Assembly: GCA_964503885.1 (NCBI GenBank)
Contig: CAZDCD010000050.1
Coordinates: 1 to 9,169, forward strand
Source of the DNA: CAZDCD01 sp964503885
GTDB lineage: Bacteria; Bacteroidota; Bacteroidia; Bacteroidales; UBA10428
DNA length: 9,169 nucleotides
Reading direction: 5' to 3'
The stretch's first letter is position 1; each line of letters starts with the position of its first letter. Made by a program: the position numbers and the translations under genes. Of this stretch, positions 1-5,211 are shown one piece after another. The notes beneath the pieces are model-generated. The model was not told where the DNA came from, made no database searches, and saw only the letters and a list, made by a program, of their open reading frames with translations.

Positions 1-215
1 TCAGCACTACCGGTTTTAGCAGCTTCTTCACCAATAACAATACTACAGCTTGCCTGGTATACCTTTTCGGAATAGCGGTTCACCATGTAGGCGATGGTGA
101 GGGCAATGAAGATGGTAAGGGCGAACCACCACCAGTGGTAAATGATCTGGAAAATGTATTTTTTGATGTCTATGCTGTCTTCCTCGCGGAATTGTTCTGG
201 GTAGTGGGGTTCCAT
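1..215 (-). CDS. Exopolysaccharide chain-length determinant / tyrosine autokinase (Wzz/Wzc-GumC type), N-terminal fragment
   Basis: Reading leftward from the ATG at 213-215 gives 71 codons that run off the window. The visible protein has a short acidic cytoplasmic head with an SIDIKKYIFQI segment (residues 14-24). A Trp-rich transmembrane helix follows at about residues 28-46 (WWWFALTIFIALTIAYMV). The periplasmic start RYSEKVYQASCSIVIGEE (47-64) is the typical opening of a Wzz domain. Known family role: an inner-membrane co-polymerase that sets chain length and drives export of surface or secreted polysaccharide, in Bacteroidota usually fused to a C-terminal BY-kinase. The kinase part lies outside the window, so Wzz-only versus full Wzc cannot be decided. 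No clear Shine-Dalgarno is seen, which is common in this phylum. The upstream stretch to 320 carries only weak promoter-like sequence (TAATTTTC near 270-277 on the minus strand). The winged-helix gene at 1070-1609 points toward this gene and may regulate it. Confidence 0.8.
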   Translation of the reverse strand, partial: MEPHYPEQFREEDSIDIKKYIFQIIYHWWWFALTIFIALTIAYMVNRYSEKVYQASCSIVIGEEAAKTGSA

Positions 216-320
216 TGTACGTATGTTGTTTTGTTGATCTCTTTTAGTTGCTACCGTATACGATCTTGAAAATTAGTCATTTTTTGTCAGGATGTAAAAC
301 GGGTTCCGCAAAGAGTTATT

Positions 321-357
321 GTCATTGCGATCCCGCCTCAGGCGGGAGAAGCAATCC
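321..357 (+). repeat. Hairpin repeat copy 1 (GTCATTGCGA family)
   Basis: The 10-base head GTCATTGCGA (321-330) is followed by a perfect 7-bp stem TCCCGCC/GGCGGGA (331-337 and 341-347) with loop TCA, and then GAAGCAATCC. ATTGC (324-328) and GCAAT (351-355) add an outer stem. The repeat ends four bases before the stop codon of the GIY-YIG gene. Hairpin repeats of this kind are common between genes in Bacteroidota. The family assignment is from memory, while the structure is directly visible. Confidence 0.75.
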
Positions 358-361
358 TTTT

Positions 362-658
362 CTAATTATTGCGGAGTGTCCCAAGCAAGTTATGCCACTC
401 AGGATTAAAATTGTTGATCAGGTCTATTTTCTTCTTCCTGGAGCCTGCTTTAAGTTGTTTTTCCCTTTTGATGGCATCTCCTATGCTTTTGTGGTATTCA
501 TACCAGACTAATTTATTCAGATTGTATCTCCTTGAAAAAGATGATGGGTATGTTTTGTTTATATGTTTTTCCATTCTTCCCCTGAGGTCACTGGTTACTC
601 CGATGTAAAGGACGGAATTGTTTTTGTTGGTAATCATGTATACATAACCCCCGTGCAT
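362..658 (-). CDS. Small single-domain GIY-YIG nuclease family protein
   Basis: The 98-residue product is almost entirely one GIY-YIG domain. The first motif is the degenerate YVY (residues 5-7), followed by YIG at 18-20. The catalytic arginine is probably R28, in LRGRMEKH (25-32). The metal-binding glutamate is probably E66, in IKREKQLK (63-70). The tail ends with the NPEWHNL segment (85-91) usual for short stand-alone members. All core catalytic positions appear intact, so it should be able to cut DNA, although the substrate of this subgroup is not known. There is no DNA-binding extension, so targeting is unexplained. The gene lies alone between two inverted hairpin repeats (321-357 and 715-757), with its stop four bases from the first one. 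That suggests it travels with, or acts on, the repeats. The gap to its neighbours on both sides is large, so it is not part of a visible operon. Confidence 0.85.
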   Translation of the reverse strand: MHGGYVYMITNKNNSVLYIGVTSDLRGRMEKHINKTYPSSFSRRYNLNKLVWYEYHKSIGDAIKREKQLKAGSRKKKIDLINNFNPEWHNLLGTLRNN

Positions 659-680
659 TGTACTTGCAATTTGGAAATTA

Positions 681-709
681 CACCATATTAGTGGTCGTTC
701 ACCATATCA
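681..709. repeat. Short direct repeat upstream of the GIY-YIG gene
   Basis: CACCATAT occurs at 681-688 and again at 700-707, a 19-bp period (about two helical turns), 23 to 51 bases before the nuclease start codon. It could be a binding site for a protein contacting one face of the helix, or a chance repeat. No promoter consensus was recognised here. Confidence 0.4.
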
Positions 710-714
710 GCGGT

Positions 715-757
715 TTGTTTCGTCGTCCTGATCATAGTCAGGACTCCTCGCAATGAC
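715..757 (-). repeat. Hairpin repeat copy 2, inverted (GTCATTGCGA family)
   Basis: On the minus strand this reads GTCATTGCGA (757-748), then GGA, then a perfect 7-bp stem GTCCTGA/TCAGGAC (744-738 and 731-725) around a 6-base loop, then GACGAAACAA. The head is identical to copy 1 while the stem sequence is entirely different, as expected if the fold rather than the stem sequence is conserved. The two heads face outward and enclose the nuclease gene. Confidence 0.75.
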
Positions 758-800
758 CAGTATTCAAAGTGGCATAGCGGTAAAGCCTCAAGAGTCCACT

Positions 801-830
801 GTCATTGCGATCCCGCCTGAGGTGGGGCCC
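801..830 (+). repeat. Hairpin repeat copy 3, decayed
   Basis: The head GTCATTGCGA (801-810) and the stem arm TCCCGCC (811-817) match copy 1 exactly. The second arm has drifted to GGTGGGG, and the GAAGCAATCC tail is missing. It has the same orientation as copy 1 and lies 43 bp beyond copy 2. It is probably a truncated remnant. Confidence 0.65.
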
Positions 831-873
831 CACGCTATGACTGTTACTGCCGCTCTTCCCACGCCCGGATCAG

Positions 874-914
874 TATGAGTTTGAGTATTGGTTTGAGTTT
901 GAGTGTGAGTAATG
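874..914. repeat. GAGTTT-type hexamer tandem repeat
   Basis: The stretch is an imperfect array of GAGTNT units (TATGAGTTTGAGTATT, then GTTTGAGTTTGAGTGTGAGT), followed by AATGAG. A second, shorter array of the same unit occurs at 8907-8926. Two 9-mers inside the array, TTGAGTATT (881-889) and GTGAGTAAT (905-913), are each one base away from the half-site of the palindrome at 1620-1640. The rest of the gap from 758 to 1023 shows no gene. Confidence 0.65.
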
Positions 915-1023
915 AGGGCAGTGACATATTTTTCATTAGGATCTTCCCGCTTAAAGCTCCGCCCCGTCAGTCACAGTCGTCTTTGTAACGACTTGTCTAA
1001 CAAGGGCTTGCAAACATGTATTT

Positions 1024-1069
1024 TTTTCTGAAAAATCCGGATTTTTGCACTTTCCGGGCCTTCAGAAAA
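1024..1069 (-). terminator. Nested inverted repeat downstream of the winged-helix gene, possible terminator
   Basis: Perfect 9-bp outer arms TTTTCTGAA (1024-1032) and TTCAGAAAA (1061-1069) enclose a second pair CCGGA/TCCGG (1037-1041 and 1053-1057). A 16-bp palindrome, AAAAATCCGGATTTTT (1031-1046), overlaps the inner pair. The structure begins immediately after the stop codon of the minus-strand gene. No clean U-tract follows the outer stem on the minus strand, so intrinsic termination is only suggested. It could also be an mRNA 3'-end stabiliser. Confidence 0.4.
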
Positions 1070-1609
1070 TCAGTTTTCTGCTTTCCAGAGCAGCAACGCC
1101 TCGCCATTTTCGAGGCCGGCGGAAAAGTCGTCGAACTCTTCCGGATTGTACACCAGGTAACGGATCCTGTGGCTGATCAGCTTTTCAGCTTTCTCCACCA
1201 GGCGCATCAGGTAGCTCTTGTCGAGCCTGCTTCCCACAAAAGCCAGGTCAATGATCCCGTTGTCGTGTCCGCGGGCAAATTCACCGGTGAGGAACACCTT
1301 TTCGAGCTGGCCGAGCTTCTTGGCCACGTTCTCGATGATCTTGTCGATGCCCACGTATTTCAGCACGATATTGTGGATGTCGCTGAACAGCGGGTGGCCG
1401 TCGTTGGCCCGGTAAAACTTTTTATTTCCCCTGGTGAATGAGTTGAGGAGACCGGCCTTTTCGAAGCGGTTAAGCTCCACACGCACGGCATTCGACGATT
1501 CGCCGAACTCGGTCTCGAGGTTGCGGAGGTACGAGCTGTAGTTGCTGTTGAGGAAAAACTTCAGCAGCAGCTTCACCCTGGTCTTTGATGTGATCAATGC
1601 GTCAAGCAT
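1070..1609 (-). CDS. Winged-helix DNA-binding protein with degenerate nucleotidyltransferase domain
   Basis: The 179-residue product has two parts. Residues about 8-70 form an ArsR/MarR-like winged helix: recognition helix near SSNAVRVELNRFEKAGLL (38-55), then a wing with TRGNKKFYRAN (59-69). Residues about 100-160 resemble a minimal (MNT/KNT-type) nucleotidyltransferase. They carry GEFARG (109-114), matching the GSxxRG motif, but the metal-binding DxD is replaced by NGIIDLAFVG (117-126). Only D121 remains, so transfer activity is probably lost and the domain may sense or bind a nucleotide. I recall similar proteins near the start of exopolysaccharide loci in Bacteroidota, which fits the Wzz-type gene downstream on the same strand at 1-215. 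A perfect inverted repeat lies just before the start codon and suggests autoregulation. The ATG at 1607-1609 is the natural start because the winged helix begins right after it. Regulation of the polysaccharide locus is an inference. Confidence 0.75.
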   Translation of the reverse strand: MLDALITSKTRVKLLLKFFLNSNYSSYLRNLETEFGESSNAVRVELNRFEKAGLLNSFTRGNKKFYRANDGHPLFSDIHNIVLKYVGIDKIIENVAKKLGQLEKVFLTGEFARGHDNGIIDLAFVGSRLDKSYLMRLVEKAEKLISHRIRYLVYNPEEFDDFSAGLENGEALLLWKAEN

Positions 1610-1619
1610 GAATCCGATT

Positions 1620-1640
1620 TTGAGTAATAAAATTACTCAA
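1620..1640. promoter_or_regulatory. Perfect 9-bp inverted repeat, candidate autoregulatory operator
   Basis: TTGAGTAAT (1620-1628) and ATTACTCAA (1632-1640) form a perfect palindrome around a 3-base AAA centre. It ends ten bases before the start codon at 1609, covering the leader and ribosome-binding region of the winged-helix gene. Arm length and spacing suit a dimeric winged-helix repressor. AT-richness and lack of a U-tract argue against a terminator. A possible -7 box TATGTTTC lies farther upstream on the minus strand (around 1704-1711). That would place the operator in the transcribed leader. Confidence 0.6.
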
Positions 1641-1866
1641 TAATGAATAAAATGCACATATTCCGGAAATTTTTTTTCAACATCGGGGCAGGACGCTAAA
1701 TTTGAAACATATTTTATCAGTTGAGGCAAAAATCAGATTTGGCAGAGATTTTAAAAAAATAATCAATTTTGGTAATAACACATTTTAATAAAGCTTCGGC
1801 ATTATTAAACACACCCTGAGCGGAGAACCGGTAAAACTGAAAATGTATACCTATAATTTTGTTAAT

Positions 1867-1880
1867 CTTATACTTATAAG
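1867..1880. repeat. Short AT-rich inverted repeat CTTATA/TATAAG
   Basis: CTTATA (1867-1872) and TATAAG (1875-1880) flank CT. They lie within a wider symmetric stretch, GTTAAT at 1861-1866 and ATTAAC at 1893-1898. The rest of 1641-1930 is AT-rich with no recognisable gene. Confidence 0.3.
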
Positions 1881-1930
1881 TTTGAGTACATAATTAACCT
1901 TGAATATTACCAGTTGCCCGTGTGTTGGCC

Positions 1931-2035
1931 AGAAAAAAATGCGAGCCGGAGCTGGAGTGAATTGGCTTTTAGGCCATAGCAGCGTAATGCGAAGGCCGTT
2001 AAAAGCCAGGAGTGTGGGGGAGCATATTTTTTTCT
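1931..2035. repeat. Large imperfect palindromic element
   Basis: Outer arms AGAAAAAAATGC (1931-1942) and GCATATTTTTTTCT (2022-2035) match except for two extra bases. Inner arms TGGCTTTTAGGCC (1963-1975) and GGCCGTTAAAAGCCA (1994-2008) match except for a two-base bulge, around an 18-base loop. The 105-bp stretch could fold into a long hairpin in either strand's RNA or as a cruciform. A 69-codon minus-strand frame crosses it (1851-2060). Its translation is low-complexity and recalls spurious frames I associate with multi-copy intergenic elements in Bacteroidota, so I call a repeat and not a gene. Copy number cannot be seen from this window. Confidence 0.6.
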
Positions 2036-2045
2036 TGATTTTTTG

Positions 2046-2071
2046 GTTCTTTTTGATCAAGCAAAAAGAAC
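2046..2071. repeat. Perfect 10-bp hairpin, copy A
   Basis: GTTCTTTTTG (2046-2055) and CAAAAAGAAC (2062-2071) enclose the loop ATCAAG. It adjoins the large palindromic element and resembles the hairpin at 2193-2220 in arm sequence and loop. On the plus strand no T-run follows, so it is not an evident terminator. Confidence 0.6.
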
Positions 2072-2160
2072 ATTAAACAAAGACAATCACAATTCCGCGT
2101 CATATACTACCGTTGTCCTGAATGAACATTTCAGATGATGTGTGGTTTCGTCGGTGATCG

Positions 2161-2175
2161 TTAACCTTGGGTTAA
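2161..2175. repeat. Short inverted repeat TTAACC/GGTTAA
   Basis: TTAACC (2161-2166) and GGTTAA (2170-2175) flank TTG. It lies 18 bases before the hairpin at 2193-2220 and is probably part of the same intergenic repeat block. No gene is seen around it. Confidence 0.35.
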
Positions 2176-2192
2176 AGCCCGGTGCAGGCAGG

Positions 2193-2220
2193 CTTACTTT
2201 TTTATCAGGAAAAAAGTAAG
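2193..2220. repeat. Perfect 11-bp hairpin, copy B
   Basis: CTTACTTTTTT (2193-2203) and AAAAAAGTAAG (2210-2220) enclose the loop ATCAGG. Aligned to the hairpin at 2046-2071, the arms differ at three positions, each compensated in the opposite arm, and the loops differ by one base. This is what selection for a fold, or recent copying followed by drift under structural constraint, would leave. Confidence 0.6.
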
Positions 2221-2258
2221 ACAAGCCAACAACAAACAGCACTACCTGTAAATAAGAA

Positions 2259-2278
2259 GGGCGCCTGACCGGGCGCCC
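2259..2278 (-). terminator. GC-rich hairpin downstream of the outer-membrane barrel gene
   Basis: GGGCGCC (2259-2265) and GGCGCCC (2272-2278) form a 7-bp all-GC stem with a 6-base loop. On the minus strand the hairpin is followed by TTCTTATTT, an imperfect U-tract. It sits 75 bases past the stop codon of the barrel-protein gene and is the best candidate for its rho-independent terminator. Confidence 0.65.
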
Positions 2279-2352
2279 GTTCCTACATTATTAACTAAAC
2301 CTACAAATTGCCTGTGAAGGCGGTTGATAAACCCTAACCTGTAAACCGTATC

Positions 2353-4767
2353 TTACAACCCTCCCGACGTCTGGTTCTTTTCATATTCGGCCGAGCGGTT
2401 TATTTTATTTATTTTCTTTCCTGAATTGAACCTGTAGGTGAATTCAAAAGAATACAGGTTCATCACATCTACCTGTCCCCACCACTGTTCATGGTATCCC
2501 GGTGCAAAAGTTTCCACTTTGGTGTACACGAAATTGCGGATGAACGGGTTATAAAATACCGACAGGGTTGCCTTTTCACCGAATTTCTTATCGGCGCCGA
2601 TCAGCATCAGGAGGTCGCGTGAAAATATGCGCTGGTAGGTGATATTCGGGCTGCCGTAAAAAGCGATCAGGTTAAAGGTGAAGTTTTTCGGCAGGGTAAC
2701 GATATTGCTGATCCCGAACCTGTAGCTTACCTTTTCATTCACTGAAGCCACCGACAGGTCCTGTTCCGAATCCACCATGCGGTTGAACAGGGCAAAGTTG
2801 CCGTTGAATCTCCAGCGTTTGAACACCTGAATGGCGGAATTGAATTCCATACCGTATTCGGTGTTCTTCCCGATGTTATCCTGTTCGATGCGGGTAACGC
2901 CTTCGGGGGAGATCACGGAAAGGTCCTGTATGCCGTCACGCGTGTACCTCAGGTAAATTTTCGGAGAGACGAAATTGTTGCCGAAATTCTTTGACCAGGC
3001 AAGCTCAAACCGGTTTTCCAGGGAGGGTTTCAGGTTTGGATTGCCGATCCTGTAATGCAGCGAATCGATCCATGTTTCGAAAGGGTTCAGTGCACTGATG
3101 CCCGGCCTGTCGATCTTTTTCCGGTAGGTGAACTTCAGGTTCCGGTTCTTTTCAAAGCTCCGGCTCAGGCTGAATTGCGGCAACAGCGTAAAATACTCAT
3201 TATGTGCAGTTTCATCGATCCTGATGAATGAATATTCCCCGCGAAGTCCTGCCTGCCACATCATTGTACCTGCCTTGCCCGATATGTTATAAAAGGCGGC
3301 CTGTCTGTTCTCGTCGTACGTAAAGGTCTCGGCCTGGTTTACGCTGCCTTCGCCCGTATTGTTATCATTGAATTCGTTGCTTGTCCTGCCCGTATACGAC
3401 CTTATTCCCATTTCGTTCTTCACCTTTCCGGTCATGAGGGTATAATCGATCCTGAATTCGGTAGCGTTCTTCAGGTTGTTGGTAAACTGGGTCCTGTATA
3501 CTGCCTGGTAGGGTATTGTCAGGTCGGCCAGGGTGAAATAGCTTTCGGTCAGGTCGAGGTCGGTCCTTCCGGTCTGCCTGTTATGGTAGATCTCGGCAGT
3601 GAGCTCATTGCCTTCGGTATTGAATTTGCGTTTCAGGAAGAGCGAGAAATAGTAATTGTTGTTATTCTCAAGGCTGTTCCTCAGGTTTTCGGAATAGTCG
3701 CTGAGCGCTCCGTTCCTGAAAGTCTTCATGGTTCCGTGTACGTCATCGTTCTTACCCTGCCAGTTCCACCATTCGCCCAGGAAGTTTACCGATGTTTTTT
3801 CATTGACAAACAGGTCGAACCCATAGTTCAGGTAATTGTTCTGCCAGGTGTTTTTTCCTTTGCCTTCTTTTTCATAGTGGAACGGATCGGGAAACGATCC
3901 ATCGACATCAGTAATGGTGTATTCGGCAGCATTGAAGTGTTCGAAATGCATTCTGTCGCCCGCATACAACCTGAAGTTCTGGTTGCCGTATTCGATATTC
4001 CCGCGGGTGTTGGCAAGGATTTTGGTGGGGTGGGGAACAGGTACCTGTACCTGTCCGTTGATGCCATACCTTTTTTCTTTCTTCAAAACGATATTGATGA
4101 TCCCCGATATGTCGGCATCGTATTTTGCCCCGGGGTTGGTGATGAGCTCGATCTTATCCACCGAATGCGGGTCGATCTGCGCAACGAAATCTTTGTTACG
4201 CAGCACACCGTCGACATAGAACTGTATGTTCGACTGGCCTTCGAGCGTGACATTTTCCATGAAATCGACGGTAACCGACGGGATATGTTTCAGCACATCG
4301 AGGCCCGAAGTGGAAGATTTACGGATATCGTCGTTCAGGGTGAATACCGTACGGTCGATCTTTTCCTCGCCTTTAAGCCGTTCCCTGACCACCACGGCCT
4401 CGCCGATGGCGGTGATCTCTTCGGCCAGCTTCAGGTTACTCAGCTCCACCTGCCGGTTCTTCTTCGACAGCTCTATGTCGTCGACATGAACGGGACTGTA
4501 GCCCATAAAGCTGACCCTGAGGCTGTATTTTCCGTACGGGATATCCGCCATAAGAAAGCGTCCCTGCTCGTCTGATATGGTCCCGGTGATTATGGCCGAG
4601 TCTGCCGCGTCCACCAGGGCCACAGAAGCGTAAGCTATCGGTTCCTGTGTGCGGGTGTCGGTAATTTTACCGGTGATAATGCCTTTTTCGATCTCAGTGG
4701 CGTGGATGCTTACCAGTGAGATAATTAACAGTGAGCAAATAATGAAGCATCGTATCCTTGTTTTCAT
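2353..4767 (-). CDS. Outer-membrane beta-barrel protein with CarboxypepD_reg-like domain and plug (TonB-receptor-like, OMP_b-brl_3 type)
   Basis: The 804-residue product starts with a Sec signal peptide (1-23, cleavage likely after SIHA). A CarboxypepD_reg-like beta-sandwich follows at about 30-112 (GKITDTRTQEPIAYASVAL). A plug-like domain spans about 118-230 with LDVLKHIPSVTVDF (156-169), FYVDGVLRN (183-191) and IELITNPGAKYDADISGI (206-223). A barrel of alternating aromatic strands runs from about 240 to 780, including RKKIDRPGISALNPFETWIDS and NPNLKPSLENRFELAWSKNF, both typical of Outer membrane protein beta-barrel family PF14905. The final strand YSFEFTYRF is followed by a hydrophilic tail of about 20 residues. 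No obvious TonB box or SusD partner is present, so the substrate is unknown. The family includes transport-like and possibly signalling barrels. The gene is monocistronic, with a GC-rich hairpin after it and a sigma-54-like promoter before it. The ATG at 4765-4767 gives a clean signal peptide. Confidence 0.9.
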   Translation of the reverse strand: MKTRIRCFIICSLLIISLVSIHATEIEKGIITGKITDTRTQEPIAYASVALVDAADSAIITGTISDEQGRFLMADIPYGKYSLRVSFMGYSPVHVDDIELSKKNRQVELSNLKLAEEITAIGEAVVVRERLKGEEKIDRTVFTLNDDIRKSSTSGLDVLKHIPSVTVDFMENVTLEGQSNIQFYVDGVLRNKDFVAQIDPHSVDKIELITNPGAKYDADISGIINIVLKKEKRYGINGQVQVPVPHPTKILANTRGNIEYGNQNFRLYAGDRMHFEHFNAAEYTITDVDGSFPDPFHYEKEGKGKNTWQNNYLNYGFDLFVNEKTSVNFLGEWWNWQGKNDDVHGTMKTFRNGALSDYSENLRNSLENNNNYYFSLFLKRKFNTEGNELTAEIYHNRQTGRTDLDLTESYFTLADLTIPYQAVYRTQFTNNLKNATEFRIDYTLMTGKVKNEMGIRSYTGRTSNEFNDNNTGEGSVNQAETFTYDENRQAAFYNISGKAGTMMWQAGLRGEYSFIRIDETAHNEYFTLLPQFSLSRSFEKNRNLKFTYRKKIDRPGISALNPFETWIDSLHYRIGNPNLKPSLENRFELAWSKNFGNNFVSPKIYLRYTRDGIQDLSVISPEGVTRIEQDNIGKNTEYGMEFNSAIQVFKRWRFNGNFALFNRMVDSEQDLSVASVNEKVSYRFGISNIVTLPKNFTFNLIAFYGSPNITYQRIFSRDLLMLIGADKKFGEKATLSVFYNPFIRNFVYTKVETFAPGYHEQWWGQVDVMNLYSFEFTYRFNSGKKINKINRSAEYEKNQTSGGL

Positions 4768-4825
4768 TGCAATAAAGTTTTGTTTTTATGAATTCACGGA
4801 TTGATCCGGGTTCAGGCCAATTTTT

Positions 4826-4842
4826 ATCATGAATTGTGCCAA
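4826..4842 (-). promoter_or_regulatory. Candidate sigma-54 (-24/-12) promoter of the barrel gene
   Basis: On the minus strand this reads TTGGCAC (4842-4836), five bases, then ATGAT (4830-4826). The sigma-54 consensus is TTGGCACG-N4-TTGCA. The -24 box is exact over seven bases, and the spacing from GG to the -12 G is the required ten. The -12 box is weak (GA instead of GC). A start near 4815 would leave a leader of about 48 bases. No good TAnnTTTG box was found in this leader region. Confidence 0.5.
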
Positions 4843-4929
4843 AATGTGTAAACATAAGATCAACAGAAAGATATGATATAATGCTATTTAGAATGGAGTC
4901 GGTTATTCTGGTCATTTTCAGACAGTGCT

Positions 4930-4943
4930 GTACGATTTCGTAC
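4930..4943. promoter_or_regulatory. 14-bp palindrome GTACGATTTCGTAC, candidate activator site
   Basis: GTACGA (4930-4935) and TCGTAC (4938-4943) are perfect arms around TT. The centre is about 120 bp upstream of the start site inferred from the sigma-54-like promoter, the usual position for an enhancer-binding response regulator. No regulator gene is visible nearby, so the partner is unknown. Confidence 0.5.
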
Positions 4944-5196
4944 GGTAGAGGGGGAGGGGTTGAATATGGAACATCGATTAACGGATGGAGAATGAGGCAG
5001 TGGAAATACTTCATTCATCGCAAATAATAGGTTGTTTAAATGTGAACCTATTCCGCGTCACTGGTGTTCGATTCCCACCCTGCAACTCCAGATTGCCTTC
5101 GGTGAGATCGCTGCGCTCATGAACACAGACGTTCGCAGGGAGGTGACACACATAGGAAGGGACAGGGGAAAAATCGATAATTTGTGATTATTTTTT
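4944..5196. other. Intergenic region with no recognisable gene
   Basis: It contains an 8-bp inverted repeat AATAGGTT/AACCTATT (5026-5033 and 5045-5052, 11-base loop) without a T-tract. It also holds a stretch reading GTTCGATTCCCACC (5067-5080) that looks superficially like a tRNA T-arm but cannot form the stem. The segment 5093-5119 (GATTGCCTTCGG, then GATCGCTGCGCTC) resembles the flanks of dispersed intergenic repeats in Bacteroidota. No open frame here has family resemblance or a credible start. Confidence 0.5.
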
Positions 5197-5211
5197 GCTC
5201 CTTCATGGAGC
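5197..5211 (-). terminator. Weak hairpin at the end of the purF gene
   Basis: GCTCC (5197-5201) and GGAGC (5207-5211) form a 5-bp stem that overlaps the last base of the stop codon. On the minus strand it is followed by A-rich rather than U-rich sequence, then a small AT-rich stem (ATAAT/ATTAT) and GATTTTT. Termination near here is plausible, but the signal is poor. Confidence 0.25.

Noticed and set aside
321..830. The three GTCATTGCGA repeats as a CRISPR array
   Set aside because: Copies are in mixed orientation, are irregularly spaced with a gene between them, and contain hairpins of different sequence. No spacer pattern or cas gene is present.
1016..1441. 141-codon plus-strand frame antisense to the winged-helix gene
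   Set aside because: The opposite strand carries the recognisable domain architecture. This frame starts in the downstream hairpin and has no homologous features.
1851..2060. 69-codon minus-strand reading frame
   Set aside because: It crosses the large palindromic element and its translation is low-complexity with no domain. The frame is better explained by a non-coding repeat.
3583..4575. 330-codon plus-strand frame antisense to the barrel gene
   Set aside because: It is a by-product of codon use in the real gene on the other strand. No coherent domain and no leader of its own.
4694..5014. 106-codon minus-strand frame overlapping the start of the barrel gene
   Set aside because: It overlaps the signal-peptide region of a well-supported gene in another frame, covers its candidate promoter and palindrome, and resembles no family.
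2092..5060. ATTCCGCGTCA shared between 2092-2102 and 5050-5060
   Set aside because: Only 11 bases match and the flanks diverge on both sides, so there is not enough to call a dispersed repeat or attachment site.
5058..5090. Stretch resembling a tRNA T-arm and acceptor end (GTTCGATTCCCACC, then CAACTCCA)
   Set aside because: The five-base T-stem does not pair around a seven-base loop, and no D-arm, anticodon arm or matching 5' acceptor lies upstream.
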